A stretch of DNA of 64,000 nucleotides from Marinoscillum sp040222955. GTDB taxonomy: Bacteria; Bacteroidota; Bacteroidia; Cytophagales; Cyclobacteriaceae. The stretch covers positions 47,907-111,906 of the forward strand of contig NZ_JAVKCA010000019.1 in assembly GCF_040222955.1 (NCBI RefSeq), given 5' to 3'. Of this stretch, positions 8,759 through 17,115 are shown one piece after another. A model generated the notes under the pieces. The model searched no databases. It was given only the letters and a program-made list of their open reading frames with translations, and was not told where the DNA came from. How positions within the stretch are numbered: position 1 is the stretch's first letter; the number at the start of each line of letters is the position of its first letter. A program made the position numbers and the translations under genes.

Positions 8759-9769
8759 TTAAATTTCTGGTTCCTTTTTCTTGAAAGGATTCATTTTTTG
8801 ACCAGCCTCGGAGATTCCTTCGGCCACCTTCACCCCTGTGTTTTTGATGCCCTCCCAGCCGGATTTCAGGGTGTCCACACCAGCTTTGCGGGTGGCCTTA
8901 AGCAGGCCGGTCATGATTTGGCCTGAGGATTTCATCACGATGCCTTTTAGCTGACTGGCAGACTCCGTAAAGGCGCTTTTCCTGATGGACTTCTTGTCCA
9001 TCACCTCGTTACATGCGCAGTATTTGAGGGCAATATTGCCGACACGCAAGGTGAGAAAAGCATTGGTAGATCCTTCCAGCAGAGAATCGAGAATGATATT
9101 AGCCGTAGGGCCAATCACCGGGATGGACTTGCCGGCAGAGTTTTTCAGAAATGAACTGATGACCGGTTCTACCTGCTGAGAGATATCCAGATCTTCTATC
9201 TCCGATGCCAGGAAGGAAGACCCCGCTACATTGGAATAGAGATACATGAGCTCCCGAAGCGATGGCCGCTGATAGTAAATATGTGCAATCTTCCAGACCA
9301 TGCGGGATTGTGTGGCCAGAATGGTGAGCGCATCCAGCTTGCCGTTTTGCGATACGGAAGTGGTGAGAAATACTGCGGTGGCAGTTTGCTGTATGACTTT
9401 GTTGGCCGACTGGTTAAGCACCAGGATACTCTCCTGCAGGTCCTCAACCTGCTGCGGCTGCAGGCCTTCGGCTCGTAAGAGTTCATTTTTTTTGAGACGT
9501 TTAAGGAGCTGCTGTCGGTACCGGGGGAGCTCATCGGCACTGGTTGGCAAAGAGATGGCCCGGGGCAGCTTTAAAAAAAGCAGTACCGGCCAGCCAACAA
9601 GCCCAATACCCAAAGCACTGAGCAGTACCAAAACCACGTTCGCGGTGAGCTCATTCACCTCCTTCAGCATCAGGTAAACTCCTGAAATCTGATTGATCAT
9701 AAAAAGCAGGAAGCCAAGAATGACCAAAATGGAGAGCGGAAGAACGATTTTTTTCAGGGTGCTAATCAT
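8759..9769 (-). CDS. DUF697/YcjF-like membrane protein
   Basis: 336 residues: two N-terminal transmembrane helices (residues about 9-30 and 42-66), then a helical region with the segment VIGPTANIILDSLLEGSTNAFLTLRVG, which resembles the DUF697 (YcjF-type) core. The tail is basic (MNPFKKKEPEI). DUF697 proteins often accompany GTPases, but no GTPase is nearby. The start overlaps the stop of the upstream gene by 8 bases, so the pair is translationally coupled. The family assignment is moderate. Confidence 0.65.
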   Translation of the reverse strand: MISTLKKIVLPLSILVILGFLLFMINQISGVYLMLKEVNELTANVVLVLLSALGIGLVGWPVLLFLKLPRAISLPTSADELPRYRQQLLKRLKKNELLRAEGLQPQQVEDLQESILVLNQSANKVIQQTATAVFLTTSVSQNGKLDALTILATQSRMVWKIAHIYYQRPSLRELMYLYSNVAGSSFLASEIEDLDISQQVEPVISSFLKNSAGKSIPVIGPTANIILDSLLEGSTNAFLTLRVGNIALKYCACNEVMDKKSIRKSAFTESASQLKGIVMKSSGQIMTGLLKATRKAGVDTLKSGWEGIKNTGVKVAEGISEAGQKMNPFKKKEPEI

Positions 9770-10397
9770 AGGTTTTACCGGTGATCTGCTTATTTCTCAC
9801 GGCCATCAGGCTTTCGGGTTTCAATATGAACTCAAAAGTGGCAAAGTCGCGGGTCACTTTTACTTTGGTGCAAATGCCATTTTCATACGTATATACATTG
9901 GTGCCATCCGGCGAGGTGAGCGAATACTGGCGCTCTCCCACCTTTTCAAAATCCAGGTATCGGCCAAAGTAGGCAGAAAACACCTGCTTGCTATGGTGTG
10001 GTTCTTCAAAATAGATTTCTGAGACCGACTCTGTAATGTTGGTTTCGTGAATTTCCGTGCGAATGCCATCAATGACCAGCTCATAGAACTTTTCTTTCAA
10101 AACCATTTGGGTTTCTTTTTGCACACTGCCATTCAGGGTATTGAAACCAGTACCGGAGAGGAGTTTTCCTTTTTTGAAAGTCTCTTTCAGGTCGTATTCT
10201 ATGTCAAACAGAAAAATCACTCTCAGCTCCGTTTTGGTGTTCAGGTGATAGGTGAGTTCCTCTCCCTTCAGTATGCGTTTGACCACCGTCTGGCCCATGG
10301 ACTTGTCGTTTCTGATCACATCATAATAGAGCGTTTGTCCATACAATGACGTACAGGCTAATAACAATGTCAAACAGGCGGCGTTTATACGTATCAA
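9762..10397 (-). CDS. Exported DUF6134-like protein
   Basis: 211 residues with a signal peptide ending near CTSLYGQ, then a beta-rich domain (TLYYDVIRNDKSMGQTVVKR) like the DUF6134 family of Bacteroidota; function unknown. No ATG precedes the signal sequence in frame, so TTG at 10395-10397 is taken as the start. It is the first gene of a two-gene operon with the DUF697-like membrane protein, and is divergent from the hydrolase-OsmC gene. Confidence 0.65.
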   Translation of the reverse strand: MIRINAACLTLLLACTSLYGQTLYYDVIRNDKSMGQTVVKRILKGEELTYHLNTKTELRVIFLFDIEYDLKETFKKGKLLSGTGFNTLNGSVQKETQMVLKEKFYELVIDGIRTEIHETNITESVSEIYFEEPHHSKQVFSAYFGRYLDFEKVGERQYSLTSPDGTNVYTYENGICTKVKVTRDFATFEFILKPESLMAVRNKQITGKTYD

Positions 10398-10481
10398 TGT
10401 TAGATTTAGCTTGAAGGCCGGAGTACAGGCCTCTTGGTTTTAATTTTCAAGTTAACGATTTGCAAACTAACGGGTTCAGAA

Positions 10482-11699
10482 ATGAGATCACAAAAAGTAT
10501 CGTTTGTCAATAAATCAGGTCAGGACTTATCGGGGAGGATGGATTTTCCGTTGACCGGGAAGCCAAAGGCGTTCGTCCTTTTTGCTCATTGCTTTACCTG
10601 CTCCAGTACGCTCAAAGCCCTGGATCACATCAGTTCGGCACTTACGCAGAATGCGATGGCTGTACTCAGGTTCGATTTCACCGGGCTGGGCCAAAGTGGT
10701 GGTGAGTTTGCAGACACCAATTTTTCATCCAATTTGTCTGACCTCACAGAGGCTTATGATTTTCTGGAAGAAAAATTCGAAGCGCCTCAAATCCTTATCG
10801 GGCATTCGCTGGGAGGAGCTGCGGTGTTGCACGTGGCAGGAGCCCTCAAGAAGGTAAGGGCCGTGGTGACCATAGGCGCTCCCTCCAGCCCCACACACGT
10901 GAAAGCGCTCCTGAAAAATGGAGAAGAGGAAATCAGGGAGAAAGGCGAGGCAGAGGTCAACATCGGAGGGCGGCCGTTCAAGATCAAAAAACAGTTTCTG
11001 GAGGATTTGGAAAAGGATCGCAAAGGAGAAGTGATCAAACGGCTGGGTAAGGCACTGCTGGTCATGCATTCTCCGCAGGACAAAATAGTAGGGATAGATA
11101 ATGCCGCTGAAATTTATGAGCAGGCCATGCATCCCAAGAGTTTTATCACGCTGGATGGCTCAGATCACCTGCTGAGCCAAAAGGCAGACTCACTCTATGT
11201 GGGCAATATGGTCGCCTCATGGGCTGCCCGCTATATAAAGGCAGATCATGCTGAGGATGTGGCACCGGAGGGCGAGGTTTGGGCCCGTCTCTCAAATCAG
11301 GGCTTCCTCACTGAGATCACTGCGGGTAAACACCATTTGCTGGCAGATGAACCCGAAGGCAGTGGAGGAACGGATCATGGCCCCTCTCCGTATGGCTATT
11401 TACTGTCTGCACTCGGGGCTTGCACCGCCATGACCCTTCGCATGTATGCGGATCACAAAAAAATAGACCTGAAGGAGGTCAAAGTGAAGCTTACCCACGA
11501 TAAGGTACATCAGCAGGATGGCGGGCAGACGGAAGATGCCAAGGGCAAGATTGATCAGATCAGGCGGATGATCAGGTTGGAGGGGGATCTGACAGAGGCA
11601 GAGCGTAAGCGACTAATCGAAATAGCCGACAGGTGTCCCGTGCATAAAACCCTGGAGGGTAAGCCGCAGATCATTACGGAAGAGACCACTGAGATTTAG
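10482..11699 (+). CDS. Alpha/beta hydrolase-OsmC fusion protein
   Basis: A two-domain protein of 405 residues. Residues about 1-250 are an alpha/beta hydrolase, with the nucleophile elbow GHSLGG, a catalytic aspartate candidate in HSPQDKIV and a histidine in GSDHLL. Residues about 265-405 form an OsmC/Ohr-like domain with cysteines in LGACTAM and RCPVHKTL, the pair used by this family to reduce organic peroxides. The fusion is known in several phyla and suggests ester cleavage coupled to peroxide detoxification. The ATG at 10482 is chosen over an upstream TTG at 10434. Confidence 0.88.
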   Translation: MRSQKVSFVNKSGQDLSGRMDFPLTGKPKAFVLFAHCFTCSSTLKALDHISSALTQNAMAVLRFDFTGLGQSGGEFADTNFSSNLSDLTEAYDFLEEKFEAPQILIGHSLGGAAVLHVAGALKKVRAVVTIGAPSSPTHVKALLKNGEEEIREKGEAEVNIGGRPFKIKKQFLEDLEKDRKGEVIKRLGKALLVMHSPQDKIVGIDNAAEIYEQAMHPKSFITLDGSDHLLSQKADSLYVGNMVASWAARYIKADHAEDVAPEGEVWARLSNQGFLTEITAGKHHLLADEPEGSGGTDHGPSPYGYLLSALGACTAMTLRMYADHKKIDLKEVKVKLTHDKVHQQDGGQTEDAKGKIDQIRRMIRLEGDLTEAERKRLIEIADRCPVHKTLEGKPQIITEETTEI

Positions 11700-11702
11700 G
11701 TG

Positions 11703-11733
11703 TTGTACACTTGCCATGGCTTTGCCATCTTTG
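11703..11733 (+). promoter_or_regulatory. Promoter placing transcript start near the ATG
   Basis: TTG at 11703-11705, a 20-base spacer, and CATCTTTG (11726-11733, one mismatch to TAnnTTTG). The ATG follows only five bases later, so the mRNA for 11739-13868 would have little or no leader. Confidence 0.55.
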
Positions 11734-11738
11734 CAGCA

Positions 11739-13868
11739 ATGCAAAAAATCAAGTCAGCTATTTCCTTTGGGGCCTTTTGCCTCCTCCTTTTTAGTGCTAT
11801 CTCCGGTTTTTCTCAAATGACCTTCCAGCAAGGCTCCTTATTGGAGGCTAAGATGTACATAGATACCATGGAGTACTCCTGGTCGAGGCATACCCTGGTC
11901 AGGAATCAGAAAGAGATGCTGGCTTTTCAGTACGATCAGGAAGATGAAATAGCAGAAGTTTATTTGTTTTTTGATGGAGATTCTGAGATCACTGATATTT
12001 CGCTAGCGTCCTCAGGAGATTATTATCCCCTGGATTCCATGATGATGTTCAGTGATTATGCCCGATTCAAAGTTCGGTTCAACCAACTGACCAACAGCGA
12101 ATTTTTGAAATTTACCTTTGGGATCAGGCAAGACTCTGTGGTGGAATACGTGGACATGCCACTCTTCCCGTATACGAAAACCTACGTGGAGCTGTATCCG
12201 GGCAGCGAGGAGCTTTATATTGGGGAGGAAAAGGTTTTCGAGCTGACGAGCAACAACCCGGAGAATATTCTGGTGGATAACCGGTGGACTGAAGGCTTGC
12301 CCATCAATTATCGGATGACGCGGGAAGGTCCAAAACTGCTACTGCATTTATTGCCGAACACCCTGGGTGATCAGCAGGTGGAGGTGCCCTTTACACTCAG
12401 AAAACCCACGATGGAAGCTGGCCGTCCGAAGTATCAATTGAAACCACTCACCTATACTTTCAAAATCCGTTCGGGGAGGCTGGCCTTTTTGCAGTTTGAT
12501 GCGCAGGAGGTCACCCCAAAAGATGACAAGAAGGAGGCCATTGAGATCCAGATAGACAATAACCGACTTCTGAGACTAGGGAAAACCTACCGCATAGAAG
12601 ACCAGGAAGAATCCGGAGGTGCGCTGATTGCCGAGCTGTACACCAAAGCCCGGCTCAATAACGACCGGGTGCTTTGTTTGCTGAGGCCCTACAGCTACCA
12701 TAGAAAGTCCGATGGCTATCTGTACATCAAAGATGGGGACGATGCACGCTTTGTGAGCAATCTGGACATTACCCCTAAAACCACCATCCAGGAGATTTTT
12801 ATCCAGCGCGAGGGCAAAGACTGGCAGCGAGGCACTACGGTTTACCCGGGCGAGACGCTGAACATCAGGCTGGAGGGTGAGGGGCTGCACAAAGCTGCTT
12901 TTAGCTTCCCGGGTGCCAGCAACCTGGAGTATGATTCATTGATCAAAAATGAAAACATATCACTTTTCAGAATCAAGGTGCCACTGACGATCAATACGAA
13001 TAACATTGAGATTTTCAATCACAATAAGTCCACCGGAAAAAACCTGAAAGTAGATGAGTATCAGCGCCCCAGACCGTTTGACTTTATCAACCTGGACTTT
13101 GGGGACCGGCAGCTGGTGGTGAGCGATATCGAAAAGCCGGTTTACTATGAAAACACACTTACAGACCTGGTTTTTGATTTTGACCGGGGTAAAATAGATG
13201 AAGGCAAAGACCTCTTTGGTAAGCAGTACCTGACCATCAAGGTGAAGATCTCCAACAAAAAAGGTAATCTCATCGAGCTGTATCAGTTTGATGAGGTGGT
13301 AATCTGCCCGGGAGAGACCTCTCCGCGCTTTGTGCATTACGACGACAAGTACTGCCGGAGCGAAGACATTAACCTGAATAATTTTTTATCCAAAAAGACC
13401 TCTGAGCTTGAGGAATGGTCACGAATAGAGTTGGAGATCAGCCATGTGAAATCAAAATATGGGGGTGATGGCCGCTCCAAGAAAATCCAGATTCACCTGA
13501 AGCGGGATTACAACTTCGACATTGATGTGTCATTCCCGGCGGGGCTCTTAATCTTAAAGCATGGCTCCGGAAACTTTGGAAATTTTGGGGGACCCAGTTT
13601 TGCCATGATTGCCCAGATGAGTTTTTACCAACCCGGCCGGATTGCCAAGTACAGACCCTATAAGCTGGGGGCTGGTTTCATTGCCATCGATGCATTCAAC
13701 TTTACAGAAAGCAACAGTCGGGATGTGGGATTGGTGGTGATTGGTTCGCTCTATCCTACTTCCAGTGACAACAAGCTGACCTTTCCCCTCTATGCAGGTT
13801 TCGGCTATCTGCTCAGTGAGCAGAAACCTTTCTTTTTGATAGGTCCGGGGATCAGGGTAAGATTATAA
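11739..13868 (+). CDS. Large exported protein of unknown function
   Basis: 709 residues with a signal peptide (MQKIKSAISF to ISGFSQ). The middle is a long run of predicted beta strands. The last ~110 residues (LLILKHGSGN onward) are rich in short alternating strands with aromatic ends and finish in PGIRVRL, as in an outer-membrane barrel-type C terminus. It may be an outer-membrane or periplasmic protein; no family was recognised. The ATG at 11739 is used in place of the in-frame GTG at 11700 because it begins the signal peptide. The 3' end overlaps the convergent gene by six bases. Confidence 0.7.
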   Translation: MQKIKSAISFGAFCLLLFSAISGFSQMTFQQGSLLEAKMYIDTMEYSWSRHTLVRNQKEMLAFQYDQEDEIAEVYLFFDGDSEITDISLASSGDYYPLDSMMMFSDYARFKVRFNQLTNSEFLKFTFGIRQDSVVEYVDMPLFPYTKTYVELYPGSEELYIGEEKVFELTSNNPENILVDNRWTEGLPINYRMTREGPKLLLHLLPNTLGDQQVEVPFTLRKPTMEAGRPKYQLKPLTYTFKIRSGRLAFLQFDAQEVTPKDDKKEAIEIQIDNNRLLRLGKTYRIEDQEESGGALIAELYTKARLNNDRVLCLLRPYSYHRKSDGYLYIKDGDDARFVSNLDITPKTTIQEIFIQREGKDWQRGTTVYPGETLNIRLEGEGLHKAAFSFPGASNLEYDSLIKNENISLFRIKVPLTINTNNIEIFNHNKSTGKNLKVDEYQRPRPFDFINLDFGDRQLVVSDIEKPVYYENTLTDLVFDFDRGKIDEGKDLFGKQYLTIKVKISNKKGNLIELYQFDEVVICPGETSPRFVHYDDKYCRSEDINLNNFLSKKTSELEEWSRIELEISHVKSKYGGDGRSKKIQIHLKRDYNFDIDVSFPAGLLILKHGSGNFGNFGGPSFAMIAQMSFYQPGRIAKYRPYKLGAGFIAIDAFNFTESNSRDVGLVVIGSLYPTSSDNKLTFPLYAGFGYLLSEQKPFFLIGPGIRVRL

Positions 13869-14054
13869 AGAAACCTCTGATGACACTGCATCTTCCAGGA
13901 GCACACGAATCTCATCATTGCAAAAGCCCATCTCCTGACCCATTAAAAATAGCTGCTGCTTATTGCTCGTTCCTTTTTTGATGGTCTTTTGTGCGATTTT
14001 CACAAATTCGTTGGTCAGATCTTGCTGATGATCGTGTACTCTAAGCAGTGTCAT
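13863..14054 (-). CDS. Small helical protein, unknown
   Basis: 63 residues, charged and helical (FVKIAQKTIKKGTSNKQQ, then EIRVLLEDAVSS). No family was recognised. Support comes from a well-formed promoter and palindromic operator directly upstream (14083-14106), and from the fact that its 3' end only just overlaps the convergent neighbour. Possibly a small regulator or adaptor, but that is a guess. Confidence 0.55.
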   Translation of the reverse strand: MTLLRVHDHQQDLTNEFVKIAQKTIKKGTSNKQQLFLMGQEMGFCNDEIRVLLEDAVSSEVSL

Positions 14055-14082
14055 AGGCGTTTGTTTTTTGTGATTGTGGCAA

Positions 14083-14106
14083 CAAAGTTACGTAATTATT
14101 ACGTAA
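14083..14106 (-). promoter_or_regulatory. Promoter with overlapping 19-bp palindromic operator
   Basis: On the minus strand the -7 element TAACTTTG occupies 14083-14090. Overlapping and upstream of it is a palindrome at 14088-14106, TTACGTAAT-T-ATTACGTAA, with perfect 9-bp arms around one base. A repressor bound there would block the promoter of the gene at 13863-14054. Confidence 0.65.
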
Positions 14107-14203
14107 ATGGTAGTATTGACATTCTTTTTTAGAAATATCCCAACATAGCAAAGGGTTTATTGATAATCATGCTATACAGGACAAAAAAAGCCCGCGATCA
14201 TTG

Positions 14204-15100
14204 TTATTTCTTCAGTCCCGTCTTTTTCTTTTCGGCCAGTACGATCCCACCTATGATCACACCTGCGCCCAGAAATTGTGTCCAGGTGAGGGTTTCGCTC
14301 AGAAAGAGATAAGCAAGACCGATGGTGGAGATAGGGCCGAGGCTCCCAAAGATGGAGAAGTCACTGGCACCTAATATTTTGATGGCAAAACTCACCAGAT
14401 AGGACGGGATCACCGTAGCGAATACGGCCATGGCCAGCCCAATCCAATATACTTCCGGCTGAAAGTTCAGTAGTCCCTCAGGTCGCTGCAGGGAGTAGTG
14501 CAGAATCACCGCCATACAGGAGACAATCATGGCATAGGAGGTGAAGGCTGTGGCGCCAAATTTCGGAATGAGCCATCCGGAGCCTACCAGATAGCTCGCA
14601 TAGGTGAGGGCGCTGAGGAAAATCAAGATGCTCCCCCATATGACTGAGGAGTCATCACTGATACTCAGCTCCGACACAAAGATGATGAACACTCCCAGGT
14701 AAGTGACCACCACGCCTATCACCTGTTTGCTGGTGATTTTTTTTCTGAGAAAGACAAAGGAAATGAGCAACACCAGTGTCGGGTAGATGAATAAAATCAA
14801 CCGTTCCAGACTGGCCTTGATGTAGATGAGCCCCAAAAAGTCAAAGTAGCTGGCCAGGTAGTAGCCAATGAACCCAAAAAGAATTAACCAGGCGTAGTCC
14901 TTGCCCGCTATCTTTTCTTTGGGCCGGTTGAACGCTGCGATCGCCACGTATATGGGTAAGGAAAATACCATACGAAACAGTAAGAGAGACACGGTATCTA
15001 CTCCGTACTGATAGGCCAGCTTCACCATGACGGCTTTGCTGGAAAACAATAAGATACCGGTAATGGCCAGGACCACTCCGAGGGATTTATTTGGTAGCAA
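14204..15100 (-). CDS. EamA/DMT-family transporter
   Basis: 298 residues with ten predicted transmembrane helices in two EamA repeats, a drug/metabolite transporter of the inner membrane. Typical pieces include FSSKAVMVKLAYQYG at the N terminus, the motif LERLILFIYPTLVLL at the end of repeat 1, and the basic C terminus AEKKKTGLKK. The substrate cannot be read from sequence. There is no in-frame ATG before the first helix; TTG at 15098-15100 is used, with TAACTTAG about 28 bases upstream as a likely -7 element. Confidence 0.85.
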   Translation of the reverse strand: MLPNKSLGVVLAITGILLFSSKAVMVKLAYQYGVDTVSLLLFRMVFSLPIYVAIAAFNRPKEKIAGKDYAWLILFGFIGYYLASYFDFLGLIYIKASLERLILFIYPTLVLLISFVFLRKKITSKQVIGVVVTYLGVFIIFVSELSISDDSSVIWGSILIFLSALTYASYLVGSGWLIPKFGATAFTSYAMIVSCMAVILHYSLQRPEGLLNFQPEVYWIGLAMAVFATVIPSYLVSFAIKILGASDFSIFGSLGPISTIGLAYLFLSETLTWTQFLGAGVIIGGIVLAEKKKTGLKK

Positions 15101-15170
15101 TGGATGCGGTGGTTTTGATTCGCCGGCTAAGTTAAACCCCGCGGTTTACTCAGCCTGATTTTTCGGGCAA

Positions 15171-16094
15171 CTATTTGATGGGAAAGTGTATCTGGGTGAT
15201 GAGTTCGTTAGCGGGTACCTCTGTCGGGCTGTTCTTATAGGTCTCAAACGGAAAGATTTTCTTGTTGAGTTTAAATTCCTTGTTGCGGTACATACTGTTG
15301 AGTGTGGTCCAGGCATTGCCCAGGTGGTGATATGGTCCGGTGTGTTTGAGGGTGTACACTTTCACAGAGGGAATTTCTCCTGTAATGTAACCCTCGGGCA
15401 GCTCTTTAGGAATATGTTTGACAGGGATGGCGGAAGTAAATACTACCACGCGGTTCACAATGTCCCATTTATGGTAGATGGAGAGTGCTTCACCGCTGAT
15501 CAGTTCGTTCTTATCTGCCACATAATTCCCGATGTGTTGAAAGTCAGCCGCCATTTTTTCTCCCAGCAGATCAATACTGCATTCATTTTTAATCCCAATG
15601 TATTGGCACCCCGGATAGGTATTGATGCCCTCAAAATCCAACTTAGAATGCACCTTTCCATCTTCTGAATAGTCTTTTAGCAGCGCCAGCCCACGATCAT
15701 AATCCATACCTATGAAGGCGATCATCATTTTTTTGAACCAGAACATAAAGAAGGGGAGACTGCTGTCCATATGCCAGGTAACCTGAGTGCCTCCGTTCAG
15801 TTCGACCAGGTCGAAACGCACCTTGGCGGTAGACTTCCATGGTGTGATAAATTGGAGGTCTAAATCTATGGATTGGTTGGTTTGCTCTGCAGCAATTTTC
15901 ATATTTCCAGATCCTGTACGGTTGCCTTCCCATGAGTACGACTTGTGGTCTTCAGCCAGTGTTACTTTAGCTTCCGGTTCTGTGATGAGCCAGGGCGACC
16001 AAATGGTCCAATGGCCAAGATCGCTCACACATTGGTAAACCTTGTCAATGGGTGCATTGATGGAAATGGATCTGCTCAGGTTGATTTTTGGCAT
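15171..16094 (-). CDS. SRPBCC domain fused to GyrI-like effector-binding domain
   Basis: 307 residues. Residues 1-150 are a START/SRPBCC ligand-binding fold (PIDKVYQCVSDLGHWTIWSPW; LVELNGGTQVTWHMD). Residues about 155-307 are a GyrI/AraC-effector-binding domain (YPGCQYIGIKNECSI; YTLKHTGPYHHLGNAW). No DNA-binding domain is present. The build is common in Bacteroidota and suggests binding of a small hydrophobic molecule, with no known reaction. Monocistronic. Confidence 0.8.
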   Translation of the reverse strand: MPKINLSRSISINAPIDKVYQCVSDLGHWTIWSPWLITEPEAKVTLAEDHKSYSWEGNRTGSGNMKIAAEQTNQSIDLDLQFITPWKSTAKVRFDLVELNGGTQVTWHMDSSLPFFMFWFKKMMIAFIGMDYDRGLALLKDYSEDGKVHSKLDFEGINTYPGCQYIGIKNECSIDLLGEKMAADFQHIGNYVADKNELISGEALSIYHKWDIVNRVVVFTSAIPVKHIPKELPEGYITGEIPSVKVYTLKHTGPYHHLGNAWTTLNSMYRNKEFKLNKKIFPFETYKNSPTEVPANELITQIHFPIK

Positions 16095-16248
16095 AATGGC
16101 AATGGGGTTTTCTCAATTGAAAGTTACAAAAGGCCCTGCAAAAAGAACCTACCTATTAAAATATTCCCTTTGGTTACCAAACGCTGTAATTGGTTAGTCA
16201 AACCCTTTGACCGGATGATGTGTCTAATAGAGCAAACCCCGGAAGACT

Positions 16249-16677
16249 ATGAAATCGACATCCATTCTGATCCCCTTTCTTTTTCTGCTGATCTGCTCCT
16301 GCAGTCAGTATGACTGTTGTGTGCTGATCGATGATGAGCGCTCGCTGGTAGGTAAATGGCAGGTGTTTGAATATGGCTACTCGCCCGGGGGCGGATACAT
16401 CGTGGAGCAAGTCCCGGATTCACCGGTGAAGCTCCTGGAGTTCAAAGCTGGCGGTGTGTTTACTTCCAATTATGACGGACTCAAGGATTTCAATACCTAT
16501 CGGGTGTTGACCGATACGGCCTCTGGCGGCTACATCCTTTCCCTTGCGGAGGTGAGAACCGGGCGCAAATCCAAAGAAACCGCGGAGTATTCCATAGAGG
16601 GGGAAGGTGATCACCTGAAACTATACTACCGATACTGCATAGAAGGCTGCCACATCGGCATCAAACCCCTCAGATAG
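16249..16677 (+). CDS. Small lipoprotein, unknown
   Basis: 142 residues. A lipoprotein signal peptide (MKSTSILIPFLFLLICSC) is followed by a compact beta-rich domain that begins LVGKWQVFEYG and ends GCHIGIKPLR, as in small lipocalin-like lipoproteins of Bacteroidota. Extra cysteines near the N terminus (YDCCVL) and in RYCIEGCH could form a disulfide. No specific family was recognised. Confidence 0.65.
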   Translation: MKSTSILIPFLFLLICSCSQYDCCVLIDDERSLVGKWQVFEYGYSPGGGYIVEQVPDSPVKLLEFKAGGVFTSNYDGLKDFNTYRVLTDTASGGYILSLAEVRTGRKSKETAEYSIEGEGDHLKLYYRYCIEGCHIGIKPLR

Positions 16678-16722
16678 CTTTCCTCGCTTCCCGAATGTTA
16701 AAAAGGGTTAAGCTTTTGATTC

Positions 16723-16776
16723 ATTAGTTGTACAAATCAACAGGATATTATATTATTGTATCTTTGTACAACTAAT
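16723..16776 (+). promoter_or_regulatory. PadR-gene promoter with 14-bp inverted repeat
   Basis: The -7 element TATCTTTG is at 16759-16766. ATTAGTTGTACAAA (16723-16736) and TTTGTACAACTAAT (16763-16776) are exact reverse complements, and each contains the palindrome TTGTACAA. The downstream arm overlaps the -7 element and transcription start. This is a good candidate operator for autoregulation by the PadR protein. Confidence 0.7.
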
Positions 16777-16782
16777 ATTCTG

Positions 16783-17115
16783 ATGAAAAGAGAATCAATA
16801 GGGGAATTGGAGGAGTTGGTTTTGCTCACGGTGGGTGCACTGCTGGATGAGGCATATGCCGTAGCCATTTTGGATGAGCTCCACAAGCAAGCCAACCGAC
16901 TGGTGGACGTTACCGCCATCCACTCAGTACTGCGCCGCCTGGAGAAAAAGGGGCTGGTAGGCTCAGAAATGAAGGGGGCCACACAGGAGCGTGGAGGCCG
17001 ACGAAAGCGATATTTTATGCTCACGCAGGCAGGGCGTCAGGTCCTGGAAGAATCCATGGCTGTGCGAATGGAGTTGTATCAGAAGCTTCCAAAACTCACC
17101 TTTTCTCCGAGCTGA
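16783..17115 (+). CDS. PadR family transcriptional regulator
   Basis: A 110-residue winged-helix repressor: GELEELVLLTVGALLDEAYAV (helix 1-2), the recognition region VTAIHSVLRRLEKKGLVGSE and the wing QERGGRRKRYFMLT. The ATG at 16783 follows the promoter and inverted repeat. The stop codon overlaps the next start (TGATG), so regulator and permease are translationally coupled. PadR paired with a prefix-domain permease is a frequent Bacteroidota arrangement, and the regulator probably controls its own operon. Confidence 0.93.
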   Translation: MKRESIGELEELVLLTVGALLDEAYAVAILDELHKQANRLVDVTAIHSVLRRLEKKGLVGSEMKGATQERGGRRKRYFMLTQAGRQVLEESMAVRMELYQKLPKLTFSPS

